A stretch of DNA of 7,724 nt, from the NCBI GenBank assembly GCA_009776625.1, contig WRNL01000074.1, positions 1 to 7,724 of the forward strand, in the 5' to 3' direction. How positions within the stretch are numbered: the stretch's first letter is position 1; each line of letters starts with the position of its first letter. The translations under genes were made by a program, and so were the position numbers. Positions 1-6,079 of the stretch are shown piece by piece. The stretch is from Methanomassiliicoccaceae archaeon (GTDB lineage: Archaea; Thermoplasmatota; Thermoplasmata; Methanomassiliicoccales; Methanomethylophilaceae). The notes under the pieces are model-generated. The model ran no database searches. It saw only the letters and a list, made by a program, of their open reading frames with translations, and was not told the DNA's origin.

Positions 1-4
1 CATA

Positions 5-81
5 GGGGAGCCTCTCCCCACGGCCCCGGCGGCGGGCCATAAACCGCTTACCCCACGCGGGAAGGGGCTGTCTGCGGACAG
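5..81 (+). promoter_or_regulatory. Leader upstream of mtbC with three short hairpins
   Basis: The 98 bases before mtbC contain no recognisable gene end. Three perfect inverted repeats are visible: GGGGAG/CTCCCC (5-10 and 14-19, 3-base loop), GGCCC/GGGCC (22-26 and 34-38), and CTGTC/GACAG (68-72 and 77-81, 4-base loop). The first lacks a following T-run, so it is not a clear terminator of an upstream gene. CCATAAACC at 38-46 is a weak TATA candidate, which would put transcription start near 65-70 and the third hairpin at the very 5' end of the message. That promoter reading is inference. In this GC-rich DNA, short stems also arise by chance. Confidence 0.3.
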
Positions 82-84
82 CAT

Positions 85-91
85 AAAGGAG
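85..91 (+). promoter_or_regulatory. Shine-Dalgarno site of mtbC
   Basis: AAAGGAG lies 7 bases before the ATG at 99. It fixes the mtbC start, which also matches the usual length of methylamine corrinoid proteins. Confidence 0.8.
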
Positions 92-98
92 ACACGAA

Positions 99-743
99 AT
101 GACGGAATTCGAGAAAGAGAGAAGGGCCCTGCGCGACGCGGTCATCGCATACAAGGTTCCAGGCATCGCAGAGGCGGTGGAGGGCGCGAGGAAAGCGGGG
201 CTCTCCGCGGGTGAGATCATCGACGCAATGGGGGAGGGCATGACCGAGGTGGGCATACTCTTCGAGAGGGGGAAGCTGTTCCTGCCCCATGTCCTGAGCG
301 CCGCACAGGGGATGAAGGGCGCCATGGAGACGCTGGGGCCGGAGCTCCTCGAGAGCGGCGACGCCAGCACCAGGAGGGCGTCGGTCGTCATGGGGACTGT
401 GGAGGGGGACGTCCACGACATAGGGAAGTCCATATGCTCCACGATGCTCCAGTGCGCGGGCTTCGACGTCCACGACCTGGGGCGGGACGTGGCCAAGTCC
501 GCGTTCATGGGCGAGATCAGGGGCGGATGCACGATGTGCGGGATGTCCGCCCTGATGACCACGACCATGACCGTCCAGAGGGACGTGATCGAGCTGCTGA
601 AAGCGGACGGGATCCGCGACAAGGTGATCGTGATGGTCGGCGGCGCGCCCGTCACCCAGGCCTACGCCGACAAGATCGGCGCGGACATCTACGGGGAGAC
701 GGCCAGCGAGACGACCGGCAAGGCCAAGGCCATCGGGAGGTGA
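99..743 (+). CDS. mtbC: Dimethylamine corrinoid protein MtbC
   Basis: This cytoplasmic cobalamin-binding protein carries the methyl group in methanogenesis from dimethylamine. MtbB methylates its Co(I) corrinoid, and a corrinoid:coenzyme M methyltransferase (MtbA, not in the window) demethylates it. The 214-residue length is typical. A helical cap domain covers about residues 5-90. A Rossmann-like B12 domain follows, with the signature DVHDIG at 104-109, in which His106 is the expected lower cobalt ligand. It is followed by SAL at 150-152 and the VGG turn at 180-182, the standard corrinoid-binding elements. MtmC and MttC share this fold. The MtbC call rests on the mtbB gene starting 4 bases downstream. 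The stop codon TGA is part of the mtbB Shine-Dalgarno site, so the two genes are probably translationally coupled. Confidence 0.93.
   Translation: MTEFEKERRALRDAVIAYKVPGIAEAVEGARKAGLSAGEIIDAMGEGMTEVGILFERGKLFLPHVLSAAQGMKGAMETLGPELLESGDASTRRASVVMGTVEGDVHDIGKSICSTMLQCAGFDVHDLGRDVAKSAFMGEIRGGCTMCGMSALMTTTMTVQRDVIELLKADGIRDKVIVMVGGAPVTQAYADKIGADIYGETASETTGKAKAIGR
736..743 (+). promoter_or_regulatory. Full-length Shine-Dalgarno site of mtbB, overlapping the mtbC stop
   Basis: GGAGGTGA is an eight-base match to the expected complement of the 16S rRNA 3' end, and its last three bases are the mtbC stop codon. It ends 4 bases before the mtbB ATG. This arrangement favours translational coupling and balanced synthesis of the methyltransferase and its corrinoid partner. 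Confidence 0.8.
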
Positions 744-747
744 GGCG

Positions 748-2151
748 ATGACGAGACACATGGTGAACATGGGCGACGGGAGCAGGGTGTTCATGTCGAG
801 GGAGCAGGTGATGGACGACATCCGGGCGGGCGTCGCGGACGCGGCGGACTGCACCGGGGTCCCCGACCTGAGCGCGGACGAGATGGACTTCATCTGCGAG
901 ATAATGTGCGACAGCAACAGGGTCGTCGGGGTGGAGCCCGGCAACGAAGTGGTGATGACGGAGGACTTCGGGGGGAACAGGTTCGGCATCGACAGCGGGA
1001 CGTGCGGCAACGGGATAGAGCTGGGGAGGAGGGAGAGCTCCCTAATCTTCGAGAAGGCGTGGTCCATGGACACCTTCGAGCTGGGGCACACCGACTACAG
1101 CATCAAGGCGGTCAAGCCGATCATCGCGCACGAGATGCAGACGATGGAGCAGATGCAGATGCTGATGACCGTCCCCCTCCTGTACGGGACGATGCCCAAC
1201 ATGGGCCTGTACTACATACCGGACGGGCCCTACGGCAACCCGGCGGACCTGATGAGGGAGTTCAAGATAGAGGAGGCGATGGCCGCGGCGGAGGCGGCGG
1301 CCGACCACCTGGCCAGGGACATAAGGTTCGTCTCTGTTAAGATGCAGGAGGCGGGGTCGGACGGGTTCGACTTCGACACCACCGCGTCCGCCGGCGACGC
1401 CGACTTCGTCGGCACGCTGAGGGGCGTCGCGGAGCTGAGGAGGGAGCGCCCCGAGGCCAACATCATGATGGGCATGGCGGGGGAGAACATCCTAGGCATA
1501 CACGGGGCGATCGAGTACGACGGGAAGGCCGTCGCGGGGATGTACCCCCACGAGCAGGTCAAGCTGGCGGAGAAGGTGGGCGTGAACGTGTTCGGGCCGG
1601 TGGTCAACACCAACACCGGCAGGAGCACGGCATGGAACGTCGCGCGCGCAGTATCCATAACCAAGGAGTGCGTCAAGAAATCGAGCATACCGATACACCC
1701 CAACATGGGGATGGGCGTCGGCGGTATCCCCATGAGCGAGACCCCGCCGGTCGAGGCGGCGACGAGGGCCAGCAAGGCGATGATCGAGGTCGCCAAGGCG
1801 GACGGCATATAGATCGGGGCGGGGGACCCCGCGGGAATATACCTGTCGCACATAGCCGCCTCCGGGATGGGGGGGATGAGGACAGCCGGCGACCTCGTCG
1901 CCAGGATGCAGCTCTCAAAGGACATGAGGCTGGGCGAGGCCAAGGAGTACGTCGCGAAGAAGCTCGGCGTGACCCCCTACGACCTCTCCGACGTCTACAT
2001 GATGAGGGAGGTCAGGGAGCAGCTCGACATCGGCGTGGTGACGGCGCTCCCCAACGCGTCGAGGGGCATCCAGTCCAAGTTCAAGATCGAGGACCTCCTC
2101 GGCATAAGGATCAACTGTTGCGATAACTACCGCGACAGGATGAAGAGGTGA
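748..2151 (+). CDS. mtbB: Dimethylamine methyltransferase MtbB, pyrrolysine protein (UAG read through)
   Basis: MtbB transfers a methyl group from dimethylamine to the corrinoid of MtbC in the cytoplasm and releases monomethylamine. The reading frame runs 354 codons, meets TAG at 1810-1812, and continues in the same frame for 112 more codons to TGA, giving 467 residues with pyrrolysine at 355. This agrees with the known MtbB family (about 467 residues, Pyl near 356) and not with MtmB (Pyl near 202) or MttB (Pyl near 334). Family-like segments include ELGHTDYS (111-118), MPNMGLYY (150-157), NPADLM (165-170), FGPVVNTNT (281-289), MGMGVGGIPM (318-327), ETPPVEAATRASKAM (329-343), and, after the Pyl, IGAGDPAG and AGDLVARM. 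The protein should be a TIM barrel with Pyl in the active site. Conventional translation would wrongly split it into a 354-residue protein and a fragment starting near 1867. Confidence 0.96.
1810..1812 (+). other. In-frame amber codon encoding pyrrolysine
   Basis: TAG lies in frame with both flanks of mtbB, between ...AKADGI and IGAGDPAG.... The family invariably has pyrrolysine here, where its imine ring is thought to activate the amine substrate. Frame, homology-like residues and total length continue uninterrupted across the codon, so this is neither a nonsense mutation nor a gene boundary. Confidence 0.96.
1819..1832 (+). promoter_or_regulatory. Stem-loop just downstream of the pyrrolysine codon (PYLIS-like position)
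   Basis: GCGGG (1819-1823) pairs perfectly with CCCGC (1828-1832) around a GGAC loop, starting 6 bases after the TAG. A PYLIS structure has been proposed at this place in methylamine methyltransferase messages. Published work indicates it is at most a modest enhancer and not a requirement. The surrounding DNA is very GC-rich and codes for the conserved IGAGDPAG segment, so the stem may be incidental. Confidence 0.35.
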
Positions 2152-2156
2152 GCAAA

Positions 2157-2180
2157 GCGGGCGAAAGCCCGCCTTTTTTT
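2157..2180 (+). terminator. Hairpin and T7 terminator-like element between mtbB and the permease gene
   Basis: GCGGGC (2157-2162), a GAAA tetraloop (2163-2166) and GCCCGC (2167-2172) form a perfect 6-bp stem, followed by C and seven T (2174-2180). It starts 5 bases after the mtbB stop and ends 14 bases before the permease ATG. In archaea the T-run is the termination signal, and the hairpin would also protect the 3' end of the mtbCB message. It leaves no room for a normal promoter for the permease, so partial read-through is likely. Confidence 0.8.
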
Positions 2181-2194
2181 AACGAGGGCGGAAC

Positions 2195-3622
2195 ATGTCA
2201 GAGGGCACAAGCGCAGGCGGGGGCGGGCTGGTACGCTCGATAACGTGGAAGCAGGGCACGCTGATAGTGATGGGCATACCGGTGCTGATACTGCCGTCGC
2301 TGTACGACGTCTCGGGCATACTGTGGGCGTTCAGCATCGTCGCCTGGACGGCATCGGTCGCCCAGGGCTTCGTGCAGAACATCGCATTCGGCGAGCTGGT
2401 GACGACGTTCCCCGACACCGAGGGGATACCGGGTGCCACGAGCAGGGCGCTGACCCCGCAGGGCGCGGGCAGGTACAACCACAGGAAGTTCATCGCCGCC
2501 TTCGGGGCATGGGGGTACTGGTTCGCATGGACCCCCGCGCCGGCGATATTCTCCATCCTGATGGCGGACTACCTCTCGAGCTACTTCGGCTTCTTCGAGG
2601 GGGTGAACTTCACACTCCTCTCAGTCGTGATCGGGGCGCTGGTGATAGGGGGCTTCGCGCTCCTGAACATGCGCGGGCTGTCCGGGGGGGCCAGGGCGGG
2701 GCTGGTGCTCGCCATACTCTCGATAGTCCCGATGACGGCCGTGCTCGCCCTCACCTTCCTGACCGGGGACTTCCACGTCTCCAACATATCGGAGGGGTGG
2801 CTGCCGCCCGGCTGGGACTGGGGCCCCATGGACCTCGTCATGCTGTTCGGCTGCATGGGCCTGTTGCAGTGGAGCGCATGCGCCTGGGAGGGCGTGGTCA
2901 TCTACGGGCCGGAGTACAAGGAGCCCAGCAGGGACGTCCCGAAGTCCCTGCTCGCCTGCGGCATGATATGCCTCGCGCTGTACTTCTTCATGTCGACCGC
3001 CGTATTCGGCTCGCTGGGCGTGGACGGCGTGGAGGACGCGGGGACCGCGACGCTCGTGCCCATAGCCGTGATGGTGTTCGGGGAGGTCGGCGCGTCGGTG
3101 GCGGTGCTGCTGCTCGTCGCCGGGATGCTCCTGATAATCCAGACGGGGTTCCTGGGCGGCAGCAGGAGCCTGTACGCCCTGGCGAGGGCGGGGAACATGC
3201 CGAAGGTGTTCACGAGGACCAGCAGGAACGGTGCGCCCGTGTGGTGCCTGCTGTTCGCGTTCACCGTGAACATGGCCCTGATATTCGTCGGCACGCCCGT
3301 GGCGATACTGGCGGGCTCGGGCATGGGGTACTGCATAGGCATATCCGTCGCGCTCGCGGCGTACTATGTGACGAAGACGAGCCCGAGGTTCAGGGACCTG
3401 CCGAGGGGGTGGTACGCCCCGAGGGGCTGGAAGTACGTCGCCCTGGCGGTGATATTCCTCCAGCTGTTCGTCCTGCTCCCCTGCCTGGGGTACTGGAACT
3501 ACACCACCTACGGGCTGTTCCCGACGGCGCTGGGCCTGTTCATCATCCTGGTCTACGTTCCGGTGTGGTTCATCGTGCAGAGGCGAGAGGGGAAGGACAG
3601 CCTGGAAACAGTTGCTGAATGA
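2195..3622 (+). CDS. APC-family permease, putative methylamine (dimethylamine) transporter
   Basis: This 475-residue integral membrane protein is of the amino acid-polyamine-organocation type. Hydrophobic segments lie near residues 20-38, 42-65, 100-125, 138-158, 168-190, 212-235, 252-275, 287-320, 349-368, 371-392, 412-432 and 440-462, giving about twelve membrane spans. Two family hallmarks are visible: YGPEYKEPSRDVPKS (237-251), the cytoplasmic loop after the sixth span, and SRSLYALARAGNMPKVF (323-339) after the eighth. No signal peptide is needed. Permeases of this family (named MtbP or MttP in methanogens) sit beside methylamine methyltransferase genes. The place directly after mtbB therefore suggests dimethylamine import, but the sequence cannot prove the substrate. 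The ATG at 2195 has only a weak purine-rich site (GAGGGCGG, 2185-2192). Expression probably depends on read-through of the terminator at 2157-2180. Confidence 0.85.
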   Translation: MSEGTSAGGGGLVRSITWKQGTLIVMGIPVLILPSLYDVSGILWAFSIVAWTASVAQGFVQNIAFGELVTTFPDTEGIPGATSRALTPQGAGRYNHRKFIAAFGAWGYWFAWTPAPAIFSILMADYLSSYFGFFEGVNFTLLSVVIGALVIGGFALLNMRGLSGGARAGLVLAILSIVPMTAVLALTFLTGDFHVSNISEGWLPPGWDWGPMDLVMLFGCMGLLQWSACAWEGVVIYGPEYKEPSRDVPKSLLACGMICLALYFFMSTAVFGSLGVDGVEDAGTATLVPIAVMVFGEVGASVAVLLLVAGMLLIIQTGFLGGSRSLYALARAGNMPKVFTRTSRNGAPVWCLLFAFTVNMALIFVGTPVAILAGSGMGYCIGISVALAAYYVTKTSPRFRDLPRGWYAPRGWKYVALAVIFLQLFVLLPCLGYWNYTTYGLFPTALGLFIILVYVPVWFIVQRREGKDSLETVAE

Positions 3623-3752
3623 GACCCATCCGCCCCCCAATAGCCGCTTGATGCCTTTTATAAAGATGCAATCCTATGCGTCACATCCGCCGCGCCCATA
3701 CGGAACAGGCCAGACGGCACGGCGGGGCGGCATGGTGGAAGGGAGGAAAGCG
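3623..3752 (+). promoter_or_regulatory. Promoter and leader of the DUF4177-type gene
   Basis: TTTATAAA at 3657-3664 is the clearest TATA box in the window, standing out in GC-rich surroundings. Transcription should start about 25 bases later, near 3685-3690, giving a leader of roughly 65 bases. The Shine-Dalgarno site GGGAGGA at 3741-3747 lies 5 bases before the ATG at 3753. The small gene is therefore a separate transcription unit and not the tail of the methylamine operon. Confidence 0.6.
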
Positions 3753-3965
3753 ATGAGGCAGTTCGAGTACAAGGTGGTGGAGACGAAGGCGAAGGCATGG
3801 CTCGCTTTCGGCGGGAAGATCGACGCCGCGGAGGCGGAGATAGAGCTGAACGAGATGGGCAGGCAGGGCTGGGAGCTTGTGGAGACGATGGCGCTAATCG
3901 GCTCGGGGAGCACGCGGAGGATCGTGTACCTGTTCAAGCGGGAGATCGTCCTGGAGTATCCCTGA
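3753..3965 (+). CDS. Small DUF4177-type protein of unknown function
   Basis: This 70-residue soluble protein begins MRQFEYKVVETKAKAW and contains an alpha-helical middle ending LNEMGRQGWELVETMA (residues 29-44), then a strand-rich end RRIVYLFKRE (54-63). The pattern of EYKVV at the start, LN-x-x-G-x-x-GWELV in the centre and a final LFKR matches the DUF4177 family (about 50-70 residues), whose function is unknown. The start at 3753 is chosen because GGGAGGA sits 5 bases upstream. The in-frame ATG at 3732 would add MVEGRKA but lacks a good ribosome site. It has its own TATA box, stands between the methylamine operon and the accessory module, and belongs clearly to neither. The stop is TGA, 2 bases ahead of a small hairpin. 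Confidence 0.75.
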   Translation: MRQFEYKVVETKAKAWLAFGGKIDAAEAEIELNEMGRQGWELVETMALIGSGSTRRIVYLFKREIVLEYP

Positions 3966-3967
3966 GC

Positions 3968-3983
3968 GGCTCTTTCGAGAGTC
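3968..3983 (+). other. UUCG-tetraloop hairpin after the DUF4177 gene
   Basis: GGCTCT (3968-3973) pairs with AGAGTC (3978-3983), including one G-U pair, around the exceptionally stable TTCG loop. It starts 2 bases after the stop codon. No T-run follows directly, so it may cap or protect the 3' end without terminating transcription. Confidence 0.4.
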
Positions 3984-4072
3984 ATAGGGGAGCGGTCGGA
4001 CTCCGAGTTTCCAGAACGATATCCCTGCAAGCCTTGTCGTGTCAGCCCCTGTTGCAAATTAGGCGCAAATTA

Positions 4073-4078
4073 AAAAAT
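4073..4078 (-). terminator. T-run downstream of the AlbA-type gene
   Basis: Six A on the plus strand read as six T on the minus strand, about 245 bases after the stop codon of the minus-strand AlbA-type gene. T-runs of this length can end transcription in archaea. No strong hairpin precedes it. Confidence 0.3.
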
Positions 4079-4155
4079 GCGTCATATCGGCAAGAAATGT
4101 GCGTAAATAGGGGGTTTCATGCCTGGAATCGGTCGTTTCCCTGGCATTTCCCGTG

Positions 4156-4162
4156 TTTTTTT
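4156..4162 (+). terminator. T7 run downstream of the DUF4177 gene
   Basis: Seven consecutive T on the plus strand lie about 190 bases after the DUF4177 stop codon, in the convergent region. This is the only long plus-strand T-run between the two convergent genes and a plausible archaeal termination signal. There is no clear stem before it. Confidence 0.35.
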
Positions 4163-4320
4163 CATATCGTTGCAGACCGCGTGAAAATGGCGTGCAAATT
4201 GAAAGTCCACCCTTCCGGCAGGGGCTGCGTGCTCAGGGCGGGGGGAGTCAGCCGTCTTTCTGGTCGTTTTCACGATTTCCCATTTGGATGCGAACCACTT
4301 GCGAATCAGGCGCAAATCGA

Positions 4321-5763
4321 TCAAGCCCAGAAGGGCACATACCTCATGTAGCGCCCTGCTTTGTCGGAGTTATATGGCTTGATGAGCCCCCTCTTGCCCG
4401 TTTCCGATATCAGCCTGGAGATCGCCGATGTCGAGGACTCGTCCAACCCGAACCTGACGCGAAGGGATGCGTTGTTCATCTGCTCGTTGAACACATGCTT
4501 CAGGCAGGCATGGACGTAGCAGGCGTACACCCTGTCTTCCGGCGGCATATCCTTGTAAGGCGTGTGGGGGAACAAGACGACCTTCGTGCTCTCCTCGTAT
4601 CTGACCATCCTCGGGGCGGGGAGCATGTTCTTCTCGCATTCTGATGCCATCTTATCCCACCCTGTGCCGAGCTCCTCGCACACCCTCAGCTTACGCATCA
4701 GCGATGCCAGACGTTCGTTCCTGGATCTGGGCGGGCTGTCTATGACCCGTTCTATCTCGACCATAGGCGTACCGGGGTTCGACACCTCCACCCGGTCGCT
4801 GAAAACCTCGACCATAGGGCCGGTGCCGGTGATGGAGAAATCCTGGTGGATTAAAGCGTTCGCCACAGCCTCCCTTATCGCAAGCGGGGGGTATGCGGAA
4901 ACCGTCCTCCTCATCGCCGACTCGATGACCTCCCTCGTTGGTAGCAATGCGTTGATGTACCTTATGGCCTCATCGAAAACAGCGATGTACCCCCCTTCGA
5001 ACTCGTAATCCCTGATCAGGTCTGTCTTGCCCTTCCCCCCGTACTGCACCACGCGCAACGCCTTACGGGATATTCCGGGGAAGCTAGACATATGCTTCGC
5101 AAACAGGATCGCGCCCAGGTTCGTGATGGAGTATCGCCCGTCCTCTTGTTTCCTCATTATGCCCTCTTCTTCGAAATAGTACAGTATCCCCTCCGCCCTT
5201 GTGGGGACGGGCTCCTCTTTGACGTCGAAGTAAGTGGCATGGCTCAACAGTTTGAGGGCGTCCTCGGCGGACAGGTTCGATTTAGCGTATATTTCCTCAA
5301 AACGCACGCCGTGGAGCCTCTTCCATAGCTTGTCCTTCAGCTCGGGGACGTCGTTCAGGCTCTTCGTGCTGCTGCCCACGCGCACGTACTCGGCCTTCTT
5401 GAACGTTACCGGGGAAAAGACCGCGCCCTCTATCTCTAACACCACGAACCGCTTCTGGTCGAAGCTCACTGCGTGGAACTCATACCTGGCATTGTCTGAC
5501 AGCAGGCGGGTCAGCCAATTCAAGATGTCCTCGTTGCCCTGTTTCGCCGTCCTGTGGTCGAACTCGGTGCCGACCAGGTCACGGTTGTCGCCTATGCCCC
5601 AAACGACGTACGCATGGCTCCTCCCCTTCAACGTGGCGCCGTTCGCGAGGGCGCTGATGTTCCTCCCTATGTCTTCAGGATTGTAATTGTTATGTTTAAA
5701 TTCCAGCCATTCGGACTCTGGGGATTTTATTAACTCCCTTATTAAACGTTCCTTCCCGTCCAA
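4321..5763 (-). CDS. Schlafen AlbA_2 domain / RecG-like ATP-binding protein, putative transcriptional regulator
   Basis: This 480-residue cytoplasmic protein belongs to the widespread COG2865-like group. An AlbA_2 (Schlafen-type) domain covers about residues 10-140: ESEWLEFKHN at 16-25 is the characteristic opening, VVWGIGDN is at 53-60, and FKKAEYVRVGSS is at 121-132. The second part resembles the C-terminal region of RecG-related ATP-binding proteins, with REAVANALIHQDFS (297-310) like the N-box of GHKL ATPases, VSNPG (327-331), and RNERLASLMRKLRVCEELGTGWDKM (348-372). The last 60 residues (SAISRLISETGKRGLIK, 446-462) look like a winged helix. Start is TTG at 5763, supported by the purine-rich GGAGGGAG a few bases upstream; no better ATG is present. 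Molecular function is not established for most members: transcriptional control is the usual guess, and AlbA_2 nuclease-like roles are also possible. It diverges from a restriction-modification gene. Confidence 0.82.
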   Translation of the reverse strand: MDGKERLIRELIKSPESEWLEFKHNNYNPEDIGRNISALANGATLKGRSHAYVVWGIGDNRDLVGTEFDHRTAKQGNEDILNWLTRLLSDNARYEFHAVSFDQKRFVVLEIEGAVFSPVTFKKAEYVRVGSSTKSLNDVPELKDKLWKRLHGVRFEEIYAKSNLSAEDALKLLSHATYFDVKEEPVPTRAEGILYYFEEEGIMRKQEDGRYSITNLGAILFAKHMSSFPGISRKALRVVQYGGKGKTDLIRDYEFEGGYIAVFDEAIRYINALLPTREVIESAMRRTVSAYPPLAIREAVANALIHQDFSITGTGPMVEVFSDRVEVSNPGTPMVEIERVIDSPPRSRNERLASLMRKLRVCEELGTGWDKMASECEKNMLPAPRMVRYEESTKVVLFPHTPYKDMPPEDRVYACYVHACLKHVFNEQMNNASLRVRFGLDESSTSAISRLISETGKRGLIKPYNSDKAGRYMRYVPFWA

Positions 5764-5791
5764 ACGACTCCCTCCCTCTGCAAGGAGTATG

Positions 5792-5801
5792 CTGTTAACA
5801 G
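5792..5801. promoter_or_regulatory. Perfect 10-bp palindrome, candidate operator
   Basis: CTGTTAACAG is its own reverse complement and touches the TATA-like box (5801-5808) of the AlbA-type gene, on the side of the expected transcription start. A repressor bound here would block that promoter. The half GCTGTTA recurs at 5851-5857, exactly 60 bases away. The function is inferred from position only. Confidence 0.4.
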
Positions 5802-6051
5802 ATAAAAAGGGCTTTCGATTCCCGCGTTAAATACCCTGATAATTTGAGTAGCTGTTATTTGCCCGCGCCGCGACACACAGGATGCCGCAGCACGAGGGTA
5901 ATGGGTCGCCCCCCGCATTGCCCCATCTGTTCTTTCGTGACAGAGCAATCGGATTTGAGAAGTTCCAGGCGGCTGTCTCGCCATACTCCCAATTCTCGCC
6001 TCCCCGAACCCTCGAAAGAGCTCCCGAGATAATCTATAGGCACAGTACCTA

Positions 6052-6062
6052 CAAATAATCAG
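6052..6062 (+). promoter_or_regulatory. Probable TATA element of the restriction-modification gene (leaderless)
   Basis: CAAATAATCAG is centred about 23-24 bases before the ATG at 6080, the spacing at which archaeal TATA boxes place transcription start. There is no Shine-Dalgarno-like sequence in the 18 bases before the ATG. The message is therefore probably leaderless, unlike the other genes in the window. Confidence 0.45.
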
Positions 6063-6079
6063 AGCCCGATTACCAGCGG

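Larger units (their letters stand above)
3966..4320. repeat. Non-coding convergent region with degenerate repeats
   Basis: No convincing gene is present in these 355 bases. Two imperfect direct repeats, TTGCAAATTAGGCGCAAATT (4052-4071) and TTGCGAATCAGGCGCAAATC (4299-4318), match at 17 of 20 positions and lie 247 bases apart; GTGCAAATT at 4192-4200 is a partial third copy. Each full copy itself contains two GCRAATY half-units. TCATATCG occurs at 4082-4089 and 4162-4169. GGTCGTTT...ATTTCCC occurs at 4131-4152 and again at 4262-4281. The second long repeat abuts the stop codon of the minus-strand gene. The stretch from about 4050 is richer in A and T than its surroundings. It may be a decayed duplicated element or a shared 3' region. 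A minus-strand frame of 80 codons here lacks a good start and is not supported. Confidence 0.5.
5764..6079. promoter_or_regulatory. Divergent regulatory region between the AlbA-type gene and the restriction-modification gene
   Basis: These 316 bases hold no supported gene; 62-codon frames on both strands lack ribosome sites and recognisable features. Toward the minus-strand gene there is a TATA-like TTTTTATC (minus strand, 5808 to 5801) and a Shine-Dalgarno site GGAGGGAG near 5768-5775. A perfect palindrome CTGTTAACAG sits at 5792-5801, directly beside that TATA box. CAAATWATCAG occurs twice, once facing each gene: CAAATTATCAG on the minus strand (5846 to 5836) and CAAATAATCAG on the plus strand (6052-6062). 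The central part, about 5860-6030, is GC-richer and I see nothing identifiable in it. Confidence 0.55.

Noticed and set aside
48..1091. Long 347-codon open frame on the minus strand opposite mtbC and mtbB
   Set aside because: It is a by-product of high GC and codon bias in the real genes. The translation is low-complexity, rich in His, Arg, Pro and Gly, with no recognisable domain.
1867..2151. Separate 94-residue protein after the mtbB amber codon
   Set aside because: It is the C-terminal part of MtbB in the same frame; family-typical sequence begins directly after the TAG, before this ATG.
2245..3618. 457-codon plus-strand frame overlapping the permease
   Set aside because: It is an Arg/Gly/His-rich shadow of the permease, which has clear membrane segments and family motifs in its own frame.
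3612..3752. Earlier start for the DUF4177-type protein, overlapping the permease end
   Set aside because: The extension would include the TATA box and has no family resemblance. The ATG at 3753 has a well-placed Shine-Dalgarno site.
3966..4320. Possible CRISPR array
   Set aside because: Only two full repeats, 247 bases apart and not identical, with no regular spacers and no cas genes nearby.
4082..4324. 80-codon minus-strand frame in the convergent repeat region
   Set aside because: It would start with TTG overlapping the stop of the AlbA-type gene, without a ribosome site, and is composed of the degenerate repeats. No domain is recognisable.
5860..6030. tRNA or riboswitch in the divergent intergenic region
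   Set aside because: No T-loop GTTCRANNC motif, acceptor stem or CCA pairing was found, and only weak 5-bp stems occur.
5844..6043. 62-codon frames on both strands between the divergent genes
   Set aside because: They have no Shine-Dalgarno site and no domain. Low-information sequence, overlapping each other on opposite strands.
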